Positions 22,125 through 29,501 of a DNA stretch of 29,501 nucleotides are shown in pieces (positions within the stretch are counted from its first letter, which is position 1; every line of letters starts with the position of its first letter). The notes under the pieces were generated by a model that was not told the DNA's origin, searched no databases, and saw only the letters and a program-made list of their open reading frames with translations. The DNA is from a virus. A program made the position numbers and the translations under genes. Location of the stretch: positions 1-29,501 of IMG/VR virus record IMGVR_UViG_3300037119_002998; one strand, 5' to 3'.

Positions 22125-22153
22125 ACCGTATGTCGGACAGATCCGACAGTCAA
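22125..22153 (-). promoter_or_regulatory. Candidate promoter with palindromic operator for the secreted-protein gene
   Basis: On the minus strand TTGACT (22153-22148) and TACGGT (22130-22125) are 17 bases apart. The inverted repeat TGTCGGA-CAGA-TCCGACA (22131-22148) fills the spacer exactly, and GTATGTC (22128-22134) overlaps the -10 side. The -35 overlaps the portal stop codon. This makes the gene at 21798-22088 an independently controlled unit inside the virion operon. Confidence 0.5.
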
Positions 22154-24315
22154 CCCATGTTATTGGCGCCCATGCCTCGCTCGCCGCCAGTGGGGCGTGA
22201 GGGGGCCGGCGCGCCATTCCCGCCGCCCTCCCCGCCTTGGTCCTGTGGCGCGCTGCCGGGGTCCGAGCCCATCTGCGTCCCGGCCGTGCGGTTCATCGTC
22301 ATGATCGACGGGAGCCCCTGCCCTATCGCGTCGGTCAGGTCGAGGCGATCGTCGAGGCGCTTGAGCGACTCCCGGCCCAACCAGAGCGGCTCGATGCCCG
22401 GCATCTGCAACAGGAAGGGCAGCATTTCCCTCCAATTGCGGATCTCCTGCGCCGCGTTCGGCTTGCCCGACGAGCCCGCTTCGACCTCGAGGTAGACCTC
22501 GCCGGCGATGTCCTCGAGCGTCATCGGCGGCCACACGGCGCCGCGCCCGGCGATCTTCATCACCGACTCGGGGGACATCTCGCGCAGGAGCACCTGCCCC
22601 GAGGACCGGGCGACGACGGAGAGGAAGGCGTCGAGGTCGTCGGCCGCGGAGCCGGCCGCCATCGAGCGGCTGTCCTCGGCCAGCGCCTCGCCCGTCGCCG
22701 TCTCGCCCCTGGCCGTCGCGCCTACGCCGCTCGGGGAGGTGCCCACCACGAGCTGCATGTCGCTATAGATCTCCTCCACGGAGTAGAGGTTCGGGTCGAC
22801 GCCCGGCATGGGGATCGCCTGGATGATCTTGGAGATGTCGCCCTTGTCGCCGAGGTCGTTTACCTCGGTGACGTCGAAGGGCTCCATCTTCGCGAGATTC
22901 AGCTTGGACTCGTCGTCGAGCGCCCCGCGCAGCGACACGAAGCGCGGCTTCGCGGCGATGCGGTGCTCGCGCTTGCCCTGCCGGCTCCGGTTATACTCGT
23001 TCTGCATGTCGCGCAGCAGCGCCACGTCGGACGGCGGGAACAGCTCCTTGTCGTCCTCGCCCTCGTTGAACGTCAAGGCGTAGAGCGGCCAGAAGTCCTC
23101 GACGTACACGTCAGGCGGGGCCGGGGGCCGCAGGAAGCCCTTGTAGCCGTCGCAGAGGTAGTAGCACTGCCCGGACTGCCGGTCGTAGTGCTTGAAGACG
23201 CTGGCGTACTCCTCCTGCTCCTCGTCGCTGTCGGAGTACGAGTCGGCGCGGTCGGTCTTCTTCCCGTCCTGCGAATAGGCGTTGAAGTCCCGGCACAGGT
23301 CGATGCCGAACAGGCCGACGACCTCCTCGGGGGAGTAGAGGTACTGGATCGTGACCCAACGGGCGCCGACGAAGCCGGTCAGGTTCCGAGTGCGCCGGTC
23401 GGGGAAGACGCGCGTGGACTCGGGGAAGTCAAAGACCAGCCCCTCGCGGAGCATGACGTACTCCTGCCCCTGCAACGACTGCAACGAGAGTTCCAGCTCC
23501 CGCGCCGTCGCCTGGTTCTTCTCGGAATCCTCCCCGTCCTGCAACTCGCGCATCATCGCCTTGATGTGCGCAAGCTGGCCGCGGATGTCGGCGATCTGCC
23601 CGACGACCACCTCGTCCTGCTCTATCTGGCGCTGGAACCCGACCTCGGCGTAGCCGACACCCGTCGTGCAGACGCGGCGCACGAGCTGCTTCATGCCCGT
23701 CTTGAAGTCGACCGGGCGCTGCTCGCCCATGAAGTACGCGAACAGCACGTCGAGGGTCTTGCCGATCTTGTCGACCGTCTTCCTCTCATCCATGCCGGCC
23801 TGAAAGTCGGCGACGAGGGCCTGCGCCTGCATCACCTCCGGGGGCAGGATCGGCGGCCCCTGCATGGCGACGCCGACAGGATCGGCCGCCATAGCGCCCT
23901 GCATGGCGGCCTGGTACTGCCCCACGATGTCCATTGCGGCGAGGAGCGACTGCTCGTCCTCGTCCCAAATCTGGAAGTCGAGCCGGGCGCGGCGGCGCGC
24001 GACGGCCTTGGGGTTCTTGGCGTAGAGAGTCGAGACCTGCTGCCGGATGTGCCGGCCCGTGATGTTCGCCGTGTAGTTCTCTTTGGCCCACTTTTCCGTC
24101 GCGCCGATGCGGGCGTACTCCATGTCGGCCCGCATCCGGTCGAACGCCTTCTTGTGGTGCTCCTGGTCGGCCTTGATGCGTGCGAGCAGCCGCTTGACGA
24201 GCTTCTCGTCCTCGGGAGAGACGGGCGGGTTGCCCTTCTTCTCCTCGACGGCGGTGCCGTTTTCCTCGATCGGGGAGCCTGCGGCCATGTCTTCGCTGGG
24301 GGTCTCGTCATACAC
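22150..24315 (-). CDS. Portal protein (podovirus type)
   Basis: The protein has 721 residues from GTG 24315, which has GGAGGA eight bases upstream inside the end of terL; an earlier in-frame ATG at 24381 would read deep into terL and is rejected. The N-terminal third has a helical LVKRLLARIKADQEHHKKAF and the NYTANITGRHIRQQVSTLYA stretch with AKNPKA, typical of large portals of short-tailed phages. A beta region (RVFPDRRTRNLTGFVGARWV) and a central FPPSDVALLRDMQNEYNRSR clip-helix segment follow. The last 40 residues are Gly/Pro/Asn-rich. Location directly after TerL supports the call. Twelve copies would form the DNA channel. A charged insert with an EDSEKNQATARELELSLQSL coiled coil lies at about 265-290. 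Confidence 0.92.
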   Translation of the reverse strand: MYDETPSEDMAAGSPIEENGTAVEEKKGNPPVSPEDEKLVKRLLARIKADQEHHKKAFDRMRADMEYARIGATEKWAKENYTANITGRHIRQQVSTLYAKNPKAVARRRARLDFQIWDEDEQSLLAAMDIVGQYQAAMQGAMAADPVGVAMQGPPILPPEVMQAQALVADFQAGMDERKTVDKIGKTLDVLFAYFMGEQRPVDFKTGMKQLVRRVCTTGVGYAEVGFQRQIEQDEVVVGQIADIRGQLAHIKAMMRELQDGEDSEKNQATARELELSLQSLQGQEYVMLREGLVFDFPESTRVFPDRRTRNLTGFVGARWVTIQYLYSPEEVVGLFGIDLCRDFNAYSQDGKKTDRADSYSDSDEEQEEYASVFKHYDRQSGQCYYLCDGYKGFLRPPAPPDVYVEDFWPLYALTFNEGEDDKELFPPSDVALLRDMQNEYNRSRQGKREHRIAAKPRFVSLRGALDDESKLNLAKMEPFDVTEVNDLGDKGDISKIIQAIPMPGVDPNLYSVEEIYSDMQLVVGTSPSGVGATARGETATGEALAEDSRSMAAGSAADDLDAFLSVVARSSGQVLLREMSPESVMKIAGRGAVWPPMTLEDIAGEVYLEVEAGSSGKPNAAQEIRNWREMLPFLLQMPGIEPLWLGRESLKRLDDRLDLTDAIGQGLPSIMTMNRTAGTQMGSDPGSAPQDQGGEGGGNGAPAPSRPTGGERGMGANNMG

Positions 24316-24317
24316 GC

Positions 24318-25931
24318 CTAAAATCCTCCGTAACGAAGCCGCGCCCCGGCGTCGTGAATCTTCTGCTGCGCCCTGACCCAATTAAGAGTCCCGTACTTCG
24401 GCTCGGTCTTCACCGCGGTCGGGGCTGACGCGGGCACCTGCACCCGCAGGCCGAGGCACATCAAAGAGAGCATGTCCACGGCGTCGTCGTGGTTGCCGTT
24501 CGGGAACGCCATCAGCTCGGCGATGAACCGTTCCGTCCACGAGGCTGACGCCGGGAGGTGGATCATCCCCAGGTTCCAGCGCGCGACGGCGGAGGCCGCC
24601 CGGCTCGCCTTGTCGCCGATCGGCGTGACCTCGACGACGTTGAAGTAGCGGTTCGTCTCGGCCATGCGCTTCTTGAGGAACGGCCCGAGGGACTTCGATA
24701 TGTGGCCTCGCTCGGCCCACCAGATGAGCGGCTGCCGCGGCCCGGTGCCCATGCTCAACATGGTCTCCACGGCTACCTCAGATGCCACACGCTGCCAGAA
24801 CAGCTCGTCGAGCCACAGGTGGCCGTGCTTGTCGACGCCAGCCTTGCCGAAGCAGCTCGGGTCGCGCCGCTGGTCGAGGGAGACCGCGTGGTCGGAGGAG
24901 GCGTACCAGCGCAGATTCTCGGGCAGGCTGTCGTAGAGCCGGACGCCCTCCATCTTGAACAGATCGCCCTCGGCGAGCGTTGGGCGCTGCTGGTAGAGCG
25001 ACGCGAAGCCCATCGGGTCGAGGACGCGGAACTGGTGCAAGAACTTCTCGTCGTAGTTGTCCGGGCCGTCCGGCCAGAGCGCCTCGCCGGGGGCGCGGCC
25101 CAGCGGGTCGTTCTCCTCTGCGAGCGCCGGCAGGTTGATGATCTTGATCCGCTCTGCCAGTTCGCGGCGGTAGAACTGGTTCTCCGGGTCGGTGAGCCGC
25201 CCGATCGGATCGTCGCTATGCCATCGCGTGAACGTCAGGATCATGGGCTTGTGCTTGCCCATGCGCCGCGTCATGGCGACGCGGGTGAGCCAATTCCACG
25301 CCTGATCGCGGATGGCCTGACTCGAGGCTTCCTTGTCGTCCTTGATGAGATCGTCGATCACGAGCAGGTGCGCGCCGCGGCCCGTCAGCGCCGCGCCCCG
25401 ACCGACGAAGAACATGAGCCCCCCGGCCGTGGTGTTGAGGCGGTCCTTCGCCGTACCGCCGCGCACGAGCTTGTGCGTCGGGAACACCTGCTTGTGCGCC
25501 GGACTGTGGACGATGCGCCGGACCTCGGCCCCGAAGTCGGCCGCGAACTCGTCGCCGTAGGTGGCGACCACGACGTTCTTGTCGGGGAAGCGGCCGGAGA
25601 ACCACGCCGGCAGGCGCCGGGAGACGATCTCGGACTTCCCGTGCCGCGGCGGGACGGTCAGGATCAGGATGTCGTAGCCGGGGAACCCGCCCTCGACGAA
25701 GGTCTGCACGGCCGCGCAGATGGCTTTGTGGGGCCTGCCGGACACGTAGGCCGAGCGCGTCACGTCGCCCGGCGCCTCGATGTCGGGCATCGTGATCTCG
25801 ATGTAGTCGAGCAGGTTCTCGCGGGCGGCATTGATCTTCGCCTGCCGCTTGAGGAGCGCGACCTGCCCCTTGGTCCGCAGGGCTGCTTCCGCGGCCGCCT
25901 GCTCGGGCGTCTTGCGGGGTTCCCTCGCCAT
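24318..25931 (-). CDS. terL: Terminase large subunit
   Basis: The protein has 537 residues from ATG 25931, which overlaps the upstream stop (TGATG). VPPRHGKSE (93-101) is the Walker A-type motif, HLLVIDD (188-194) the Walker B motif, and LTFTRWHSDD (232-241) the coupling motif of TerL ATPases. The C-terminal nuclease has SSDHAVSLD (345-353) and NGNHDDAVDM near 478-487 as likely metal-binding acids. It cuts concatemeric DNA and pumps it through the portal encoded next. No small terminase gene was recognised nearby; it may be the unknown upstream protein, lie beyond the window, or be too divergent to see. Confidence 0.95.
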   Translation of the reverse strand: MAREPRKTPEQAAAEAALRTKGQVALLKRQAKINAARENLLDYIEITMPDIEAPGDVTRSAYVSGRPHKAICAAVQTFVEGGFPGYDILILTVPPRHGKSEIVSRRLPAWFSGRFPDKNVVVATYGDEFAADFGAEVRRIVHSPAHKQVFPTHKLVRGGTAKDRLNTTAGGLMFFVGRGAALTGRGAHLLVIDDLIKDDKEASSQAIRDQAWNWLTRVAMTRRMGKHKPMILTFTRWHSDDPIGRLTDPENQFYRRELAERIKIINLPALAEENDPLGRAPGEALWPDGPDNYDEKFLHQFRVLDPMGFASLYQQRPTLAEGDLFKMEGVRLYDSLPENLRWYASSDHAVSLDQRRDPSCFGKAGVDKHGHLWLDELFWQRVASEVAVETMLSMGTGPRQPLIWWAERGHISKSLGPFLKKRMAETNRYFNVVEVTPIGDKASRAASAVARWNLGMIHLPASASWTERFIAELMAFPNGNHDDAVDMLSLMCLGLRVQVPASAPTAVKTEPKYGTLNWVRAQQKIHDAGARLRYGGF

Positions 25932-26602
25932 CAGAGCGGCGCGAAGCTGGCGAGCACCCACCGCTGCCGGGCTTCTCCGGCAATCCAGGGCGTGAACGTG
26001 ACGGAGTGCGCGCTGGCGACGGCGACGCGGTGGTCCCAGCCCCAATCGCGGCGAGCCTGCACGATGTCGGAGCCGCGCCGCCGCACGCCGCCGAAGGCGA
26101 TGGCCGAAAGGTCGGGGTTGCGCCGGCCGCTGCCGGCGATCAGGAGCCCGCGCGACGGCACGCCGATCGTCGTGGTACCCGTGGCCGGGAGCATCGAGTT
26201 GCGGGTCTGGTGCGCGGCCGAGAGGTCGTATCCTACGACGCGCAGCACGACGATCCCCTGCAACTGCGCGGACCCCCACGTCACCACGACGTCCCCCGAC
26301 GTCCCCGTGGGCACAGCGCGGACGAAGATAGCGACGCCGATCGCGGGGCCTTCGCCGGTCCCGGTGGATGCTGCCTCGATCCTGGTTGCCGCGCCGCCGG
26401 CGATCGTGCAGGTGGGGGCGAGACCGGGGTTGGTGGTCGTGTCGGCGTGCCAGGCGATGACCACGACGTACCGGGTCGGCGCCGCTTTGCCGAAAGCGCA
26501 AGCCGCGAACGTGTAGGCGGCGGCCGAGACGGCGGAGCGGATATCCGTCTGCGCGACGGAGAACCGCGAGTCGTCCAGCAGGGGGGAGAGGAAGGGCAGC
26601 AC
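25931..26602 (-). CDS. Beta-rich protein of unknown function, probably virion
   Basis: The protein has 223 residues from GTG 26602, one base after the previous stop. It contains many short hydrophobic strands: AYTFAACAFGKAAPTRYVVV, then VVVTWGSAQLQGIVVLRVVG, GTTTIGVPSRGLLIAGSG and a C-terminal AHSVTFTPWIAGEARQRWVL. Low Lys and high Ala/Thr/Gly/Val suit a virion surface domain such as a beta-sandwich. I do not recognise a named family. It lies between the fibre-like protein and TerL, so a tail accessory or fibre-associated protein is more likely than a small terminase, which would normally be helical with an N-terminal DNA-binding motif. Confidence 0.55.
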   Translation of the reverse strand: MLPFLSPLLDDSRFSVAQTDIRSAVSAAAYTFAACAFGKAAPTRYVVVIAWHADTTTNPGLAPTCTIAGGAATRIEAASTGTGEGPAIGVAIFVRAVPTGTSGDVVVTWGSAQLQGIVVLRVVGYDLSAAHQTRNSMLPATGTTTIGVPSRGLLIAGSGRRNPDLSAIAFGGVRRRGSDIVQARRDWGWDHRVAVASAHSVTFTPWIAGEARQRWVLASFAPL

Positions 26603-26603
26603 G

Positions 26604-27581
26604 TCAGGCCACGCCGTCGACTACGCTCAGGACGACCTCGGTCGCGGAGTAGACGAAGTAGAACAGGTAGGCCACCTCGCCGCTCGGGATGCTCACGGGG
26701 AAGGGCGTCGCACTCTTATAGCTTGAGTGCTTGCCGATCGTGCGGGTCGAACCGCTCGCCGTGACCTTGATGACGCCGGACTGCCCCGGCTTGCCGCTCG
26801 TCGACTGGCCGAGCGTCCGGTTGCCCGAGATCGTCAGCGAGGCGTTGAGGAACGTCGAGAAGTCGACGGCGACCGTCGCGGCGTCCGACAGGGTCACGAC
26901 CTCCGTCGCGCTCCAAGTGCCGTCAGTGTCGAGCACCTTGTCCGCCGTGTTGGCGCGGATGTTGGCGGCGCTCGCTATGTCACCCGAGCCCAGCTTCCCC
27001 GCGATCGTCCCGATGGCGGTGCGCTCTGCCGCTGTCATCACCTTGGCGTCCGCGGCCTCGGCCATGTTCGCCATGTCGAAGGCGTCGTCCCCGACACCCT
27101 CCGGGTCGTACAGCGCAACCAGCATGTCGCCGGAGCCGGCGCCAGAGGGACCGGCGGCGCCGCGCGGAAGGACGAAGTTGAGCACGACATCGGGCGCGGT
27201 TCCTGTCGCCGTGACCTCGGCGTTGCTGCCGGCGGCCGAGGTCGTCACGGTGCCGATCGTCACGTTGGCGGCGAGGCTCTCGAGCCAATCCTCCTCGGTG
27301 CCCACAAAGCCGTTGTCCACGGCCACGTCATAGGCGCTGTCGTACTCGACACCGAGCCGCGCCCCGACCGCCGTGGACAGGCTTTCGATAGTGACGATGC
27401 CGTTCTTGAGCGCGCCATCGCTGCGCCGAACGTCCATGAGCCCCGCGACGAGCGACCCGATCGACGTGGCGATGTTCGCGTACTCGTCATCGACCTGCGG
27501 CGCCGGGAGCGGCGAGGCCGGGCTCGTCGCCTGAAACCCCGAGAAGGAGTAGGTGACGACGTATGGGATCGGATCAGCCAT
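26604..27581 (-). CDS. Tail fibre-like protein
   Basis: The protein has 325 residues from ATG 27581, with GAGGG upstream. The N-terminal 60 residues, YVVTYSFSGFQATSPASPLP followed by QVDDEYANIATSI, resemble the virion-attachment segment of short-tailed phage fibres. A DNGFVGTEEDWLESL segment and the VVLNFVLPRGAAGPSGAG stretch with a short collagen-like Gly-x-y run are frequent in phage fibre stalks. The C-terminal 90 residues form a beta-rich knob-like domain (NRTLGQSTSGKPGQSGVIKV and PSGEVAYLFYFVY). It sits just downstream of the tailspike and may be a second adhesin or a head fibre. Host receptor is unknown. Confidence 0.7.
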   Translation of the reverse strand: MADPIPYVVTYSFSGFQATSPASPLPAPQVDDEYANIATSIGSLVAGLMDVRRSDGALKNGIVTIESLSTAVGARLGVEYDSAYDVAVDNGFVGTEEDWLESLAANVTIGTVTTSAAGSNAEVTATGTAPDVVLNFVLPRGAAGPSGAGSGDMLVALYDPEGVGDDAFDMANMAEAADAKVMTAAERTAIGTIAGKLGSGDIASAANIRANTADKVLDTDGTWSATEVVTLSDAATVAVDFSTFLNASLTISGNRTLGQSTSGKPGQSGVIKVTASGSTRTIGKHSSYKSATPFPVSIPSGEVAYLFYFVYSATEVVLSVVDGVA

Positions 27582-27590
27582 GCTCGCCCT

Positions 27591-29501
27591 CTAGTTGTTG
27601 AATACGACGCCGGCGCCGTAGAGCGTGTTGAAGGCCACGACATTCGTGTCGGCCACGTTCGGCACGCCGACGCTCCCGGTGCGCGTGGTGGCGGTGGATA
27701 CGGTGATGAAAGAGCCATGATCGACCCGCACCTCGGACCCGCCCGCGGTGTGCAGCGTCGCGCCGTAGGCGTTGATCCGTGACCCCTTGGTGGAGTAGAC
27801 CGCCGAGGCCGTGGCGCCGGTCAGGACCGCCAGCTCGGCGTTGATCTGGGAGCCTGCGGTGGCGAAGGCCCCATTGACCGCGGCCCCTGTTCCCGTGGCC
27901 GAGCGTGCGTTCACTGTGGCGCCATTCGACGCCTGGAAGGCGTTCATACCTACGCCCACCGCGCTCGAGCTAGGGGCCTCCACCGCACTAGCGGCGCCGC
28001 GAGCGGAGAACCCGTTCTCCCCCGCCCCGTCTGCACTCGCGCTCACCGCGATTATGTGCCCGCCTTCGTCTGCGAAGTACCCATCGTTGACAGCGCCCTC
28101 GGCGGACGAGCTATAGGCGTTGATGCGGGAGCCCCGGATGGCTACGAACCCGCGGCCGTAGTAATCGGTGCTGGTGCCCACCTCCACCGCGTCGTCCGCG
28201 GTAGCGCCCTGTGCGACGATGCTGGACACCATAGAGGCGAAGAAGCCGATGCCGCAGTCGTCGGCCACCGCATCGCTGGCGCTGATGAGCGAGCCGTAGA
28301 TGGCGAAGAAGCCTACCGCGCAGCCCGTGGCGTCGCTCATGTCCGCGACGATCGTGCTGCCTCTGTCTGCGACCATGCCGAAGTCGACGCAATCCGTCAC
28401 ATCCGACTGGACGCAGTGGATGGTGCTGCAACGGTTGGCGTAGAAGCCGCTCCGCGCAGATCCGGAGGCGATCACGGCCTCGGCATAGAGGACACTCCCG
28501 TCGCGGGCGCGGAAGTTGTACTTGGCGCAGTTCTTGATCCCGCACTTGCGCGGCAGCGGCGGCGGGTCAGTGAGTTCGTTCTCGTTCGGGTGGCGGTTCA
28601 CCCACCCCGTCGACTTCGCGAACAGCGAGTACCCGCTGTCGGCGTTACCGTCTGCATCGATCACGGTGTCGAGCACCGGGCCGCGGGCGTTCGTGCAACT
28701 GATGAAGCAATTCGCGGTGTTGATATCCGGGCCGTCGAAGGTGTCCGCGCCGATGAAGCCGCTCGGGAGAGTTACCTCGGCGTCGGTCGACGTGATCCAG
28801 AAGTGAGAGAAGTCGCCGTCCACGAAGGCAATCCCGTGGGTGGGCTCGTGACCGGTCTCGATATTGAGGACGATCCGGTGGCCCTGCTCGACGCTGCGCG
28901 TGGATAGCGCGTCCACGGCGAGTTGCAGTGTGGCGTAGTCGCTCGGGATGTTGACCGTGAGATCTGTCCCCGTGACGACCAGCTCCTCGCGCAGATCGTC
29001 TACCGCGCTCTCGATCATCGGATCGACGAGGGCCGGCACCTGCGCCAGCACGTCCTCGGTGATCTCGGGCACCAGGCCCTCGACGATGGGCTCGACGATA
29101 CCCTCGATGGACTCGGTGAGCCCCGCCTCGAAGTCGATCAGCTCCTCCCACAACCCCGCCGCCAGGTCCGCGGGGAAGCTGACGGAGGACGTGTGGTCGG
29201 CCGTGGCCCGGTAGTAGGCCAGCTCGAAGAACACCGTGTTGCCGAGGAGGTAGTCGGTCTCGGCGGCCCATGCGGTCGGAGGCTCGAGGCCGATCGACAA
29301 CTCGGGCTTCAGTTGGTCGTGGCCGATCGTCTGATTGCCGATCTCACCGTCCGAGCGGCTGAATCCGCGCACGAACTCGTTGAGGGTATCGACGGCTTCG
29401 ACCAGGTTCGCGAGGTCGGTGTCGACCTGCTGCCCCGGAAAGGAGTTGTCCCCCTGCCCTTGCTGAAACGCGGTGTAGTTGGTCTCGATATCCGCGAACG
29501 G
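27591..29501 (-). CDS. Tailspike with right-handed beta-helix (5' end beyond window)
   Basis: The frame remains open to the right edge, giving 636 visible residues; the internal GTG at 29372 is not the true start, because codons upstream continue as PFADIETNYTAFQQGQGDN and an LVEAVDTLNEFV segment, typical of a fibre N-terminus. A virion-binding part and a coiled region rich in Glu/Val (about 110-170) precede IPSDYATLQLAVDAL, a start used by pectate-lyase-like helices. From about 330 to 610 the protein runs through some eleven coils of 22-23 residues with the pattern GS-x-I-x-A-x(4-8)-A-x-G-x(3-4)-G-F-x-A. Early coils carry aligned Cys residues. Such spikes bind or cleave surface polysaccharide; no catalytic residues could be assigned. 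Confidence 0.85.
   Translation of the reverse strand, partial: PFADIETNYTAFQQGQGDNSFPGQQVDTDLANLVEAVDTLNEFVRGFSRSDGEIGNQTIGHDQLKPELSIGLEPPTAWAAETDYLLGNTVFFELAYYRATADHTSSVSFPADLAAGLWEELIDFEAGLTESIEGIVEPIVEGLVPEITEDVLAQVPALVDPMIESAVDDLREELVVTGTDLTVNIPSDYATLQLAVDALSTRSVEQGHRIVLNIETGHEPTHGIAFVDGDFSHFWITSTDAEVTLPSGFIGADTFDGPDINTANCFISCTNARGPVLDTVIDADGNADSGYSLFAKSTGWVNRHPNENELTDPPPLPRKCGIKNCAKYNFRARDGSVLYAEAVIASGSARSGFYANRCSTIHCVQSDVTDCVDFGMVADRGSTIVADMSDATGCAVGFFAIYGSLISASDAVADDCGIGFFASMVSSIVAQGATADDAVEVGTSTDYYGRGFVAIRGSRINAYSSSAEGAVNDGYFADEGGHIIAVSASADGAGENGFSARGAASAVEAPSSSAVGVGMNAFQASNGATVNARSATGTGAAVNGAFATAGSQINAELAVLTGATASAVYSTKGSRINAYGATLHTAGGSEVRVDHGSFITVSTATTRTGSVGVPNVADTNVVAFNTLYGAGVVFNN

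Noticed and set aside
22237-24321. A 694-codon plus-strand ORF opposite the portal gene
   Set aside because: It is a mirror of the portal in a GC-rich genome; its sequence is Arg/Val/Leu/Gly/His-rich with no family pattern, and the minus-strand frame encodes a clear portal.
24316-24381. ATG at 24381 as the portal start
   Set aside because: It would overlap terL by 64 bases and add shadow-like Arg/Ala residues; GTG 24315 has GGAGGA at ideal spacing.
24558-26516. A 652-codon plus-strand ORF opposite terL
   Set aside because: The minus strand carries all terminase motifs; the plus-strand translation is low-complexity Arg/Val/Glu and has no ribosome site.
27591-29372. GTG at 29372 as the tailspike start
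   Set aside because: The frame stays open to the edge and upstream codons read like a conserved fibre N-terminus, so the gene starts beyond the window.

Overview
The window is a GC-rich, tightly packed phage genome segment with almost no non-coding DNA. Its virion genes are short-tailed (podovirus) in type: a large portal, two tail-tube/nozzle-like proteins, large internal virion proteins and a beta-helix tailspike, with no tape-measure or tail-sheath gene. A repressor, an excisionase-like gene and a tyrosine integrase make it temperate. A GapR-like (DUF2312) gene and the base composition suggest an alphaproteobacterial host; this is inference. No tRNA, rRNA, CRISPR array or insertion sequence was seen.

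Layout, read in the direction of minus-strand transcription. (1) 7001 down to 1 is the early/replication operon: a small unknown protein, a RuvC-like resolvase, two unknown proteins, a DUF2800 PD-(D/E)XK nuclease, a DUF2815 ssDNA-binding-like protein, an HTH protein, a GapR-like protein, an adenine-type DNA methyltransferase, a small unknown protein, a cytosine-methyltransferase-like protein and the start of a phage family A DNA polymerase cut by the left edge. Most genes overlap or abut their neighbours. (2) 7002-7228 is the control region, with two divergent promoter candidates and repeated GTATGTC/GACATAC sites. (3) 7229-9307 on the plus strand holds the XRE repressor, a zinc-ribbon-like protein, Xis, Int and a small protein. 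(4) 9308-9484 is a convergent gap and the likely attP region. (5) 29501 down to 9485 is the virion operon: tailspike (cut by the right edge), fibre-like protein, an unknown beta-rich protein, TerL, portal, a small secreted protein with its own promoter, scaffold, major capsid, decoration-like protein, an unknown, two tail connector/nozzle-like proteins, a GNAT acetyltransferase, four internal-virion-type proteins and a lysin.

Because Int and the likely attP lie between the replication and virion blocks rather than at one end, the window looks like a circular or unintegrated phage genome opened elsewhere, not a prophage in host flanks. The helicase/primase, small terminase and holin were not identified; some may lie outside the window.

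The most interesting signals are: (a) a family of GTATGTC/GACATAC sites and short palindromes overlapping five candidate promoters, one of them driving a secreted-protein gene placed between portal and scaffold; (b) a shared C-terminal tail of the form x-x-[D/G/T]-[I/L/F]-F-[G/A/S] on six proteins of the replication operon, resembling sliding-clamp-binding peptides; (c) a 256-base out-of-frame overlap of xis and int; (d) two methyltransferases plus a GapR-like protein packed into the replication operon; (e) a tailspike with about eleven 22-residue beta-helix coils.
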